DNA from: Stereum hirsutum FP-91666 SS1
Lineage: Eukaryota > Basidiomycota > Agaricomycetes > Russulales > Stereaceae
Length of the DNA stretch: 64,000 nucleotides
Assembly: GCF_000264905.1 (NCBI RefSeq)
Contig: NW_006763135.1
Span: 2,145,428 to 2,209,427, forward strand
Reading direction: 5' to 3'
The notes under the pieces are model-generated. The model was given only the letters and a program-made list of their open reading frames with translations, was not told the DNA's origin and ran no database searches. A program made the translations under genes and the position numbers. Position 1 is the stretch's first letter. Each line of letters starts with the position of its first letter. Shown here in pieces: positions 1 to 12,100 of the stretch.

Positions 1-1638
1 GAATGAGAAACCCGGGCAAGATCGCGACTATGCCGGCGGAGGCGATCGCATCGTAGCAGAATATGTCCGATCGAATGCTGCTCAATCCGCGAGCAACGAA
101 CGAGATCAGAATAGTCATCGTGATCCTGCATAGCCGAATCAGCATTAAACGACGAGGCTAACACCGCTATAGACACTCACTCAAACACGTTCGCGTACAC
201 TTGGCTCTTCTGCACTACGGTCAATTGCAGTGCGCAAAGGATGAGTGACCCAACGCCAGCAATCCACATGTCGATGAATGATCCACCGAATGCGAGTGGG
301 CAGATCAAGGCAGAAAGCCAAAATGCGAAGAAACATCGAGCCCATTTCTTGTATGCTGGTTTCCCGTCCATCAGCTCGTCAAGACGCCTGATTCCTTCTC
401 GGGCCCCTATCTCGTCATGTAGGACCTTACGATAGATTTGATGGACTTCGTGCAGGTTCCCGAGGGCGAGTGAGGTTGGCTGCGTGATGTGAGATGATAA
501 GGTTAAATATGATCACCGGGAAAGCTAGAATATATTTCTTACCTGGCGCATCAAAAATGTTTCCGTCGTCTTGGACTGTTCGTCTGTGAATGACATGAGG
601 AAAACGGCAGGTAGATGTATACATTCTACGTTCAGTTCGAGTGTGCGAGACATCTCCCGTAGCTGGTTCTCGATGCGATGTGATGGCGCTCCAAACATCA
701 TGAGTGACTTCGCGAGTTTGATGAGGAATCTCTGTCGGGAGTGGACAGCTGTCGAGTTACACTTTAGATCTTGAAAGAGTTGAACCATCTTTGAGAAATG
801 ACGTACTGGTAACGTGGATATGGATAGTGCGATGTTCATCGAGGGCTTTATTCTGAGCCCCCACGGATAGGTCGTAAACGTCGACGTTTCCTCTCTCCTG
901 TTTTCTCCTCTCGCGCCTCTTCTTCCTCGCCAATGCTCTTGGATCTTCCATCGGTGCTGAAACCGCATTACCGTCCACCGGTCCCCACCAAGATCCTTCC
1001 CTCCTTTTCAGTATCTCACCCTCGCCATTGCCTATAACGACAGTCTCGCCGCTTCCCCTTCGACCAGACTCAAGGTCCTCCAAGGTAGATGGGCGAGAAT
1101 CCTGCAAGAAGCCGAACCAACCAAGATTCGGCCGTTCTGCCTTCAAGTCGTGCACGTCGACTTCCATCTCCTCGCTCCCTCTCCGAATATCATCATCCTG
1201 CACACCGGAAAATCCAAGACCAAGACCCGGACCCCTGACAGATCTCTCCGCATCCTCATCTCGACCTGCACGAGACTTCCGTTTGCGTATCTCCAATGCC
1301 ATCGGATATCTGGCCGTCTGCACGTTTGGTATCGCCATAGGTTGCATAAGTAGCGGAGATTGGTACTGAGCATCGGTACCAGTGTGGTCGTAGTATTGTT
1401 CATTTTGGTTTCGGATGGGGGTTTGCCCATGTGAGGATCGAACGTGTGGGCTTGCGACGGGTGGAGGGGTGGCGAGCTCGGAAAATTGAGTTGGAAGGTT
1501 GGGAGGTTGTGGCGAGCTAAAGCTGAAGGCGGGGTTCCATTCTATTTGGTTCGAAGTGTCGTTCGTAGTGGGTGGTATGCGAGTGCTTGCCGATGAAGTG
1601 GCCGAGTGATGGTGACCCGCTGTGGCGCGGAATGACAT
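1..1638 (-). CDS. ThrE-like (DUF1212) amino-acid exporter family membrane protein, partial
   Basis: Probable membrane transporter of the threonine/serine exporter (ThrE, DUF1212) family, which in fungi includes the pheromone-regulated membrane protein Prm10. Only the first ~480 residues are present; the gene runs off the left edge. Exons read 1638..865, 788..543, 479..181 and 125..<1. The N-terminal ~258 residues are polar, low-complexity and basic (KKRRERRKQERG near the end of exon 1), probably cytosolic. The conserved domain then begins: a basic helix with LIKLAKSLMMFGAPSHR, a block ending HLPAVFLMSF, and after a polar link hydrophobic segments (FFAFWLSALICPLAFGG, AGVGSLILCALQLTVV, then SAGIVAILPGFLI) typical of the ThrE membrane half. 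Start chosen at the MSFRAT codon because the sequence upstream in frame has no sensible ATG. The exon 1/2 junction is the least certain. Transported substrate cannot be told from sequence. Confidence 0.85.
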
Positions 1639-1921
1639 GATGAATACAACGGCCTTGACGAGACGGTATGGACTGGGTCGAGCAGGCCTGCTCAACGGAG
1701 CCCTGTATGGGCTGAGGCCGGTCCTGAAGCAAAAAAAGAGTGAGAGGAAAAAATGTCTATAGAAGACATCAATGCGTCGTTCAGATATCCATGGGGTGAG
1801 ACCACATCGGGAGGCGAAACTGACGGTCTGAAACCTTGTTCGATCCAAGTTTCACCCCGAGTGCGGTGACTGTCTGAGACCGAGTAGCACATGAATTGAC
1901 ACAAAAGTAGTAAAACGTAGA

Positions 1922-2999
1922 TCACAGCTTAGCTAGAGTCCTAGGGCTCGAAGCTATGTCCACCGCTTCCTCCCACAAGTCCTCGACGGCTTCCCAATAA
2001 CGTTCGGGGTCTGTTCTAGCATGAGCGACATGCCCACTCTCCTCGAACTGGATCATATGCACTCTGATCCCTTCCGCTCGGGCTCCCTCAGCATGCGCAT
2101 CGATACAGGCCGCACTAGAGATCTTGTCATTGGTAGAGTACACGTACAACCGTGGGGTTGTCGTCGACGTCCACGGAAGGAAGTCGGGTGTGTTTAGTGT
2201 AGCGAGAGCTGATGACCATGGATCCGGCTCGCGGGCGATCATCCTGGATCCGACTGCGTAGAGATACAAGGATGAGATGAAGAGCATAGCCATCGACCTC
2301 TGTAACGAGTTCTGTATGGGCGAGGCATAGCCGCCATTGGCAGAGGCGAGAGTGATATCACCTGGCGAAGAGTCAAAGACGATTGCGGAAGGCGCGGGGT
2401 AGGAGCGCGGCATACGCGTCAGTGACATGGAGACTTCAGCCAGTGTCCATGCCCCACCTGCAGACAAGTAAGATAGGTTATGTGTCATTGTACAATACAC
2501 GGGCTGTCCGGACGTACCAATAGAAAAGACATGCACGAGAACTCGGGGAGGGGATTGATCGCTGCGCGCCAAAGCATCGCGGATACGTTGTGCCGGAAGG
2601 CGTGCAGAATCTTGCTGATGGGCTCCAATGAGTTGAATGGCATGATGCGTCATGTCAAGGTGTGCACGTACCCTTGCCTGGGCCGTCTTCGTGTACCACA
2701 TCGGGTCGATGGAAATAACGAGTTGGGCACTGCCTGGAAAGATACGCTGGTAGGCCTCTGTATAATACTTTACGTGCCTTTCCACAGCGCCAACTGCGTG
2801 TCAGATTCAAGGCATAGGTCGAGTCGGCACAGTGTGTTCACGTCGAAGTTAGACAAGAGTATAAACCCCATGAACAGATGATAATCAGGCTACAGACGTG
2901 GCAAAAACGTGATTCAGATGTCGATAATATGGTGCAAAAAATCAGCCAAGCTTACGATGGATTTGACGGATCGTCCGCCTGTCTTTGCTTGGGAGACAT
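1922..2999 (-). CDS. TMEM53/DUF829 family alpha/beta-hydrolase-like protein
   Basis: About 292 residues from exons 2999..2956, 2889..2867 (23 bases), 2793..2518 and 2457..1922. The reading frame holds across all three short introns. The protein shows the DUF829/TMEM53 pattern: an N-terminal beta strand LIIICSWVGA followed by a basic helix ERHVKYYTEAY, the strand VLVHVFSIGGAW (rebuilt across the third intron), the motif FDSSPGD in the expected nucleophile-elbow region, a late strand LYVYSTNDKISS with an Asp, and SGHVAH near the C-terminus as the likely His. This layout suggests an alpha/beta hydrolase fold, but no substrate is established for fungal members. Human TMEM53 sits at the nuclear envelope; whether that holds here is unknown. 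The start codon at 2999 is a choice: a further short upstream exon is possible, since many relatives carry a longer N-terminus. Confidence 0.8.
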
Positions 3000-3544
3000 G
3001 ATGGAAGTCGTGAGTGCGACCGAGAGTCAAGAGTGGAGATGTCCCGAGACCACAGTCTAGCAGAAGTCGAAGAGCATTTAAATATGCCTGATAGCCCTAT
3101 GGCTGTCATGTCAGAAGTCTGTTCCTGGATGCTATGGATGTGTATCTCAACGTGCGGCAAGATGGAGGAGGCATTTGGAGGCGTCAATCTCGTAATCTAG
3201 GACGAGGGTCAACCACAATAAGGATTAATATCGTCTGACAACGAGCATAGATGACAGCCCGTCAACTACACAAATTCACAACCTGGCCAGATTTGTCCAA
3301 GTCAACTGAGAGTAGAGCATTGTGCTTCAATATGTCCTCGTCGAGCATCATGAAAGGCAGAAACAGGATGTGGGGAAGACCCAACACATTGCCACTGTGG
3401 CCCAATGAGCGTAGCGCGGAACGTGGCGTCGTGACGTTGTGGGCGCCAACTTTGTTGCTAGACTCTGTTCCGGCCACCTTCACTCTCCAGCTGCCCACTT
3501 CATCTAAACACCCTTCTCCATCTGCTGCATGCATTTCGAACGGA
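3000..3544. other. Divergent intergenic region, TMEM53-like / lipase
   Basis: Holds the 5' sides of two divergent genes. Open frames exist on both strands, including an upstream in-frame ATG for the lipase at 3332, but none looks like a conserved protein. No clear TATA box, repeat or RNA gene was seen. Confidence 0.4.
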
Positions 3545-6500
3545 ATGCCACCACCACAAACACCCAAACCGGGTCTATCTGACCGCTACTTTGAGGAAGA
3601 ACTCTCTATAGATTATGTGAATCATGCGTATGTGCTCTATAGCATCTCTAAGAATTTACCCCGCATTTATCATTTCATCACACTCCTGTTTTGCTATGCA
3701 GTCATATGAAAGCTTTCTCGGAGGCTCTACAAGCCGACGATAACTCCCTGGTACCAGACCCCATCCCTTCACCGACACACAGCTCTCGTCCAAGCACACC
3801 GGCTCTCTCTTCTCACCATCACCATCCTGCTCGAATCCGGAAGGTTTCTGCGCTTTCAGACTTTGCTCCTGTGAATGTGAAGGTCAAGAAGTGAGGATTC
3901 CTATCATTCAAACGTCACGTTTACTGTCTAACGTTTTCAATTCAGGCGAAGACGAGGTGCTGACCGGGGAGTAGAGAGGAAACAGGAATGGTTGTATCTG
4001 CTCGTTCGTTGGCCCTTGCTGGTACGTACTCACCCATAATACGCTGTGTTTACTTCTCATTGGTGATGGTTCCGATAGTTCTTCATATTTCTTTTCATTG
4101 CATGCGAGTTCGGCTTCTACGTCATCATCCGTCAAATGGTCAATGCCAAAGAATGGCTCTCTGCCTGTATGCCTCATTATATCTTCTTCTCTTACCCAAC
4201 ACTCATGATGATTCTGAAGGGCGAGGGCGCAAGGGACTTCTGAGAGCACGTCTAAGGGCTGCCAAGTCTTATGAGGTGAGGTTCGAAGCGTAACGGTGCA
4301 TGTTTGGCTCTGACAGTGTTAGGCTCTAGGAATGGAAGGACTCTGCTGCTGTCTTGGACGACTACTTGAAGTTCAATGAATGGAAACGCATCGACGAAGA
4401 TGTCTATTATGACTGGAGACTTGTTCGGAAGGTAAGCCAACGTTTCCATGACGAAACGAAGTATCTTCTGGCTCACTCTATCTTATAGGTTAAACGTTCC
4501 TTGAAAACACTGCGTGAGAAGGGCGATGCTAGAGGTGTGCTTGGTGTCCTCGAGACGTGTATGAGGACAAATTTTGCAGGAGTAGAGTCCGCCAGGTATG
4601 TCCATATTGACTTCACCGAGATCATATATATACGTGCTCACTGTAGTACAGATTGTACAGCGAAGTATGTGTTCATATATTGCCTCCCTTTCTTTGGCTC
4701 AACGTTATGCGTAGACTTACTACGGGACCAAAGATCTCATCGAATGTTCGCAAGCCTTTTACTCACGAAATAGATATCTTACTGACACGCTTACTTGTCC
4801 TATCCATAGCTTATTTCTCGGAGCAAGAGCTTTCACTCGAGTTCATTCGTAAGAGCTCTGTACTATCCATCGAAGAGAAGAAGAGGTTCTGGAAGAGCGT
4901 AAATACTAATCTCGGGTAAGTTGAGGCCTCACTCGTCCAAGCGAACTCGAAACTCATCTGGCCTCCAGCTTAACTGCATTGTGTCTATCGGGGGGTGCAT
5001 CCTTTGGCTACTGTGAGCGTCTATGATCCACTCACCTCCCATACTCGAATCGAACCGTCCTTATCCCCTGTCAGATCACTTCGGCGTCGTCAAGGCGTTC
5101 CTCGACGCAGGCCTTCTTCCCCGTGTCATCACTGGCACTTCGGCTGGCGGTCTGGTCGCCGCTTTGGTCTGCACTCGCACCGACGAAGAACTCAAACTTC
5201 TCCTTCGGCCAGAACTCGCCCACAAGATCTCAGCATGCTCGGAGCCCTTCAAAGTCTGGTTCAACAGGTTTTTGAAGACTGGCGCAAGGTTTGATAGCGT
5301 GCAATGGGCTAGCAAGGTTCGACTTTCCGATCTTCCTACTCCGAATCATACTCATTAAATAGCCCTTGGCGTGGACAGGCTTGTTTCTTCACTCGAGGCT
5401 CGATGACTTTCCGCGAAGCGTACATCAGGACTGGCCGTGTACTTAATGTCTCTGTCATCCCTGCTGATAGACACTCGTGAGTCTGGCTAGTTCACTTTTC
5501 ACAATGTCATCCATTTACGCCGATGAACGTAGTCCAACAAAGTTATTGAACTATATTACGGCTCCGGACACTATAATATGGACGGCTCTTCTAGCTTCGG
5601 CGGCCGTACCTGGCATTCTTAATCCTGGTATGCAGACACATATCAGCTTGACCAAGCATTGAACTGATTTCGTCCGTAGTCGTATTAATGCAGAAGCTCA
5701 AGGACGGCCGAGTCGTTCCTTGGAGTTGGGGCAGCAAGTTCAAAGACGGTTCGCTGAGGTACGTGAGTATCACGAGGTTTATCGTTAGCAGATCTGACAC
5801 TGCGCGGACAGAGTTGATATCCCTGTCCAAGCGTTGAATCTGTACTTCAACGGTAAGACTATCTGTTCACCTGACGCTTGCGTGTGTTGCTTACTTGTAT
5901 TGTCCTCAGTTACACATCCGGTTGTCTCGCAAGTAAATCCTCATGTCCACCTCTTCTTCTTTGCCCCCCGTGGATCCGCCGGGAAGCCTGTGGCACATCG
6001 GAAAGGCAAAGGTACGCTCCACATACTTTTTGGGCCCCGATATTTGCTTGACATACCCGTCGATAGGCTGGAGAGGGAACTTCTTGCTTTCTGCGGCAGA
6101 ACAGTGGCTCAAATTGGAGCTCACGAAGAACTTCAAGGTATGCTTATCCAACATTTTCCGGACTATTTTGCTGGTTACTGATTATCATGATCCTTCCTAG
6201 CTTATTCGCGACCTCGAGTTATTACCGCAATTACTGGGTCAAGATTGGTCAAGTGTTTTCCTCCAAAAGTTCGAAGGAGCAGTCACGTTAGTATTTTCAT
6301 CCTTGTAGCCGGGAGATGTACTGACAGAATATCCAGTATTTGGCCCAGGACTCGCATCATGGACTGGTTCAGGATCCTGAGCGACCCGGATCCACCAGAA
6401 TTGGCACGTATGTTGCAAGTAGGGCAGGTTGTGACCTGGCCCAAGGTGATCATCCCTATACACCGCATGAACTACAGTTTCTCATCCTGATCATTTTCTT

Positions 6501-7322
6501 TACTACCAGCTCCACATGATCGAGAACCGTCTACGCCTCGAAAGACAAATATATCTTGGCCGCCAAGAGGTCCGTCGAGCTCAGCAGGGCCGCATCAAGA
6601 ATCCAACACCTCTACCACCTCTTACGAACGGCCAAAGTCGACATAATCCTATCGATGTGGAGTCTGCTGTTCCCACTCCGACCAACCCAGAAATGCCTCT
6701 ATCCCTCGACACGGACGCCGAGTCGGCATTCGCTAACGGGACTCATTGGTTCTACAAACGAGGACATGCTCCATCTCCTGGCACTTCAGGAACGTCGACC
6801 GCGAAGGAAGATACGGCTCAATCTCGGAACCAGAGCCCTAACTCTCGTAGAGATCCTCTGCGCTCTCCCGTAACCAGACGGAAGTGGGCAGCCGAGGTCG
6901 TCCATACGGAATCTGGAGATGCAGATGGCTATGAGGATGAAGATAGCGGGAATGGTGCAACGGACGATGTATCGACTTCACCGCCGAAGGCTGGGTCATC
7001 ACATGCAAGAGCGCGAACAGAGCCTGGAGGTTCCTTCTTCCACCGTTTGAGGACACAATCGATAACTAGCCTTACCGTGCCTTCTCCGTTCGCTAGTCTG
7101 CGTAGGAAGAGCGGATCAGTCCACACAGTTACGCCAACTGCAGAACAGACTTTCGCTTTTAATGCAGACCCTTCATGGAGTACTGACAGCTCGTCTGGAG
7201 ATGATCTATCGTTAGAGGAGCAGAGACATATTCACCATCCGTCTGCGGTGTATCCGCCAAATGATTGGCCGAGTGTTGGGGGCCAAGATGGGGAGTCGCC
7301 AGGGGACGACGACGCGTTTTAG
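3545..7322 (+). CDS. Patatin-like triacylglycerol lipase / phospholipase (TGL3/4/5 type)
   Basis: Lipid-droplet-type patatin lipase, about 876 residues in 21 exons: 3545..3627, 3702..3890, 3946..4021, 4079..4166, 4220..4275, 4330..4431, 4489..4595, 4652..4664, 4715..4745, 4810..4915, 4969..5012, 5075..5316, 5379..5476, 5533..5627, 5680..5758, 5812..5852, 5910..6011, 6067..6137, 6201..6286, 6337..6445, 6510..7322. All phases agree. An N-terminal DUF3336-like region (EWKDSAAVLDDYLKFNEW) precedes the patatin core with oxyanion loop SGGASFGYYHFG (exons 11-12), nucleophile elbow GTSAGG (Ser ~321) and the partner Asp in DGS (~466), so the Ser-Asp dyad is intact. A conserved block WPRTRIMDWFRILSDPD follows, then a ~270-residue Ser/Pro-rich tail likely to be regulatory. 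Yeast Tgl3/4/5 hydrolyse stored triacylglycerol. Start at 3545 is preferred over an in-frame ATG at 3332 because conservation seems to begin there. One exon is only 13 bases. Confidence 0.9.
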
Positions 7323-7472
7323 CTAATCAAGCTATCGTAGTTTGCTCTTTGTATAATCCAGCATAATGCACATATGTATTCCTAGTTGTTAATCGTTTAT
7401 AGCTGTGTTTATCGGACTGCTATGTTTAGTTCCCTCATTTGTGTGGCGAGGCGTGTATTTCGTGTGGCGCAG

Positions 7473-7554
7473 ACGCGTCCTCACGTGCTCGTGACACGCT
7501 AATTTGCGTGGGGAAACACGCGTACGGTCCCGCGAGAGTCAGGAATCTATATAG
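7473..7554 (+). promoter_or_regulatory. Promoter motifs upstream of the PUB gene
   Basis: Within 140 bases of the start at 7612 there are two ACGCGT boxes (7473-7478, 7518-7523), one E-box CACGTG (7482-7487) and a TATA-like TATATAG (7548-7554). ACGCGT is the MluI cell-cycle box bound by MBF-type factors in yeasts; CACGTG is bound by bHLH factors. Motif presence is seen directly; function is inference. Confidence 0.45.
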
Positions 7555-7611
7555 TTGCTCTCCACCACAATCAACTGTAGGCCCCAAGGATAGCTTCTCA
7601 CAATCACAATC

Positions 7612-8747
7612 ATGTCTGGTGGAAATCGCCTTCAAGTCACTGCAGATGATATGCCCGGTACGCTTGACACTCCTCGAAGCCCCTCAAGGAACGCAAGCAA
7701 TGATCGTGAAGCTCGTCTCGCTGCTCTCGAGCGTAGGCTGCATACTCTGCCAACAGTCACATCAACTTCACCGGCGTCCACTGGAACTGGAGGTGCAGCA
7801 GCAGCTGCTGCAGAGTCAGCTCCCATCCCACTTCCTACCTTTGTGCCATTCGATGCGGACCATGAGAAACGACAGGAGTTCAGGAGGCTTGTCGATCCTG
7901 GGATAATGAGACCCAACTCGAAGGAGGTGGCGATTGCCTCATTGCGTGTAATACTCCATTTCTTTTGACCTGTTTAGACCTTACATTCATTGAATGACTC
8001 ATATCCCACGTTGCACGTTACAGACGCTGACAACTATGGTGAGACACGGGCGTTAGTTTTCGGGTGGCGAGCATAGGCATCCTAACATTGCACGTCACAT
8101 TTCTAGGCAGAAAACATCCTCAAAAACCCAACGAACCCAAAATTCAAACAGTTTAAGCCCACGAATACCATGATTCAGAGAACATTGATCACGCCGAAAG
8201 GCGCATTGGAATACGCTATCGCTGTCAGTGCCACCCTCCAGCTTTCCACTCCTGCGTTTCCTCACTTTTCCGTTTAGCTTCTCTAACCAGAGTCAGGCTC
8301 GGAGATGCTAATCACACTATATTTATTACTACTTTCAGCTCGGATTCCGCCCAGAGGTTGAGAACTTCCAACCCTACTACCGCTTCCACGACAGGTTCCT
8401 GAACGATCTACGCATTGGTGCTGCTATCATCAAAGAGATGATGCAAGCAGAGGTCGAGAAGCAAGAGCGCGAAGAGCACAAAAGAGATGTGCTGAAAGCG
8501 GAGGAGGCAGCTCGAGTTGCGAATGTATGTCTTTCACTCCTTCAGCTTGCTATCTGGCCATTGTTGGCGGTGCTGATTTGATCATTACTCGTTGTCCATC
8601 GTTCAGACAAAGAAAGCAATCTTAGATGATCGCAAATCCCAGATATTACGTGCCCAACGAGAGAGCGAAAGACTGAGGCGGCAGCAAGAGCGAAGACCGC
8701 CTCAACCTGCTTCCCCTCGAATTGAACAAGACTCTGAAGATGAGTAG
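7612..8747 (+). CDS. PUB-domain protein (p97/Cdc48 adaptor-like)
   Basis: About 264 residues from exons 7612..7947, 8024..8038 (15 bases), 8107..8223, 8339..8524 and 8607..8747. The N-terminal ~90 residues are low-complexity with a poly-Ala run. Exons 3-4 encode a PUB (PUG) fold: ILKNPTNPKFKQFKPTN, then a helix around ALEYAIALGFRPEV and FQPYYRFHD. PUB domains in peptide:N-glycanase and UBXN6-type proteins bind the C-terminal tail of the AAA ATPase p97/Cdc48, linking cargo to ubiquitin-dependent degradation. The C-terminus is a charged, Arg/Glu-rich helix that could be a coiled coil, ending in an acidic DSEDE. No UBX or transglutaminase core is visible, so this is a PUB-only protein; its exact partner is inferred. 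Confidence 0.82.
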
Positions 8748-9116
8748 AGCATGCAACGCAGTCGCTAAACCACGGACTTCCCAATCATCTCATGAATCTG
8801 TATGCTGTACTATCTCATTCCACTCATGCTATATCCTTTTGTCATCCTCTTGTCATTCTCAATCAATACATTGTGGACTCTAAATTCCAGCTCAATATTC
8901 TGTAAACGTATGGTCTTGTCATGATACAATCATTGCACAACCGCGACAAGCCAACAAAGCATTCAATATCAACAAATAAGATAGAAGCACAAGCACTGTA
9001 GTACTCTAGAACCGTGGTCCAAATCCGTAAGCAAACAAAATGTACAGAGAAAGCAACGAAGAAAGCAAAACATTCCGGACTCCCTGCCCACGCACTCGAA
9101 TAATAATCATCAACTA
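8748..9116. other. Convergent 3' intergenic region
   Basis: Lies between the stop codons of the PUB gene and the YP-repeat gene; presumably two overlapping or abutting 3' UTRs. AT-rich. No gene or repeat recognised. Confidence 0.4.
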
Positions 9117-12100
9117 TCACTGGAAAGAAAACCTCGTACGATCTAACTTCCCTACAGGTCGACCCGGCGCACCACTATTCGAAGTTGTCGAAGGCGGCAA
9201 CGGGAATTCGGATAAGGCGCTCATTGACAGTCGCGAAACAGGCTCGTTAGCTGGCGTCGAACCTAAACACGAAAGATCAGAAACATTGCTTTGCATTACA
9301 GCGTTGAAGAAGACAGAACTAACCAGACGGAAGGTCAAACATCCTCGCTTTCTCCAACACAAGACTCTCCCTCCTCCGTGGCGCCAATCTCGGCGATTCC
9401 ACGCCCGACTCAGACAGGTCCGATCCAGTTCTTTGACCATGCGATCTCGAGCGATGCAGAACAGGAGGATCCTCATTCACCGGCGAGAGTAGCGAGTTCT
9501 GAGCCACGGAGGGTGGCTGCCGTGCAGACGACACCCTGCGTAGCGAGCTCGTCGTCTGTACTCGAATATCGCTCATCCGTCGCGTGGGCTGGACCATCTC
9601 CCAAGCCGGCTCAGCAGGAGGGCCACTGGCTTGAGATACTGGCCTACGAGAGGGTGAAGCGGGTGAAGCTATTCGGGATGGAAGTGGAGGAAGAGCGAAT
9701 TGGGGTGGAGGTCCTGATGAAGGTGGGAGGGGAGGAAGTCCTGCGGAGACGAACGCGGGCATAGGAGGAACAGGTGGGAGGCCAGCTGGTCGCTTCATGG
9801 CAGCACGGAGTGGCTCTGCCGATGTCTTGGGATATGTCCTTGAACCTGTTGGAGAATTCCTTTTCGATCCTTCGGGTGAACTAGGCCCAACGTCCACGAA
9901 AGAAACCGAACGAAGGCTCGGGGTCCTGAACGCTTCGTTGTGAAGTTGCCGGTGGGTCTTCTTAGCGTACACGGGCATCGTCAAGAACAAATGACCAGTC
10001 TTGGCGATTTCATTGTGCAGCTGCCGATGGGTCTTTCTTGACGGAGCATGATGTTCTTTGAGACCGTTGGAGCCAGATACCTCCACACGCGGGACTGTGT
10101 GGGCTTTCTGGGCTGGTGTACGTGGGACAGTGAGTGGAGCCTGAGTGTCATGAACGCCGACCGAAGGCCAAAGCTCGAAGTGAGGGTAGACGGGAGGATC
10201 TGTAGGTCGACGATTAGTATTTAGAGCTCCTATGAGTCTGATGATTACGGACATAGTTGAATAGCAGGATACCGCGCAGGAAGCTGAACAGAGAGCAAAA
10301 GTGGTGTCTCCGACTTCGGAGTCGACCCTGAGCGATAAATGTCAAAGTGTGGATAGACGGCGGGATCTGGAAAAATAGTGGGCATTGGATACGTCGAACG
10401 AAAGCCACTTCGAAGACGAGGAAACGTACAGATATCGAAGTGAGGATAGCAAACTCGCAGCGTGCTCTGAACCACACGCCACGAGCCAGATATCGAACCG
10501 TCGCAGACTTCACCAGCGTAGATCTCGAAATGAGGATACGCAGCGGGGTCTACGTCAAGATAGAAGTTAGGAATGCTCAATGAAATGCTGATCAGGAGAA
10601 CGCACAGATCGCAAAGCGGGGGTACATCGCGGGAAGCGTGACACGACCGTTGTCCTGACGGGACAGACTGCCATCGCATACTTCACCAGCATAGATCTCG
10701 AAGTATGGATACACAGCAGGGTCTGGGACACAATAAAGATGAGCACACCTCGCAAATCAATGCATATGAAGGATGGACTCACAGAGAGCAAAGCGGGGAT
10801 ACGTCGCGGGAAGAGTGGTGACATTGTGATCAAGCTCAGACAAACGACCATCACAGCATTCGCCAGCATAAATTTCGAAGTAGGGATAGACCGCGGGATC
10901 TACCACCAAAACGCTCAATATATGCTCGAGGATCATCAATGAAGGAGGACGTACAGATGTTGAAGTGAGGATATGTCGAAGGAAGCACGCTACGACCAAG
11001 GTTCACAGCCCGAAGGCTGGATTGTGGTACAGGGTGCGTTCCACCAGGGATGGGAGCGTAGAGCGTAATCGCAGGGTACACCGAAGGGTCTAAAGATGCA
11101 TTGTGAGCATGTAAGTTCAGCGGTACGTAAGATCCATAAATGATGGACGCACAGAGGTCAAAGCAGGGGTATGCGGGGCGCACACGCACGCTGCGTTGAG
11201 GGTAGTACTCGGCATCATCGAACCGGCGTCCAGGCGGGTCTAACAGTACTAATGTCAGTCGAGGAAACCTGTTCGGCGAGACAAAGCGATTGCGTACATA
11301 TCTCAAGCTGGGGAGTCGTCGTTCGGCTAGGGGAAGACTTCTTCATGCCGCTGCGAGCCACAGTAGGATACGGTGTAACATAAGGATAGGCGGCAGGATC
11401 TGAAACCTCCAGTCAGCAACCGGTCTTGAGCGTAAATTATAGTAGAGGGCACATACAGATTTCCATCATCGGGTACTGCGCCGGAAGCTTCACGTTCACT
11501 GGGGAGGTGACATCGAGGCCCATGCGTGGATAGATGTTGTACACGTTCTCGGGATATCCAGCAGGGTCTGCGATTGGTATGTGAGTAAGAGGAATCGTTT
11601 TGGAATGAAAAGTTTGACCAACGTACAAATGTCGAAGTGAGGGTAAGCAGACCGGAGCTGCGTCGAAACAGATACTTTCGACTGCGGCGCCGACGAGGTA
11701 GATGGAGGTCTTACACCAACCGCGGGGTAGATCACAATGTCCGGGTACGCAAATGAAGGCATATTGAACTCGAAGACGTCTCCCACAGAGACGGATGGAT
11801 AGATGACGAGGTGAGGATAGACGCCTGGATCTATAACAAAGAAAAGAGTCAGTAATTGCGCATGAGCATTTTCAGATGTGAGTAATACGAACAGATATTG
11901 AACGCGGGATATCTGGGACGAAGTTGTATTGAGACCGGTTCGAGAGGGTACTGCGCTAGGATGAGATGACCAGGATAGATCTCGAAGTTCGGGTAGACCG
12001 TCGGATCTGTGTTACAAGGTATATAAGAAAGGACTGAAAAGATGAAGCAGATATGGTACATACAGATGTCGAGAGAAGGATACTGTCTCGGTAGCGTGAT

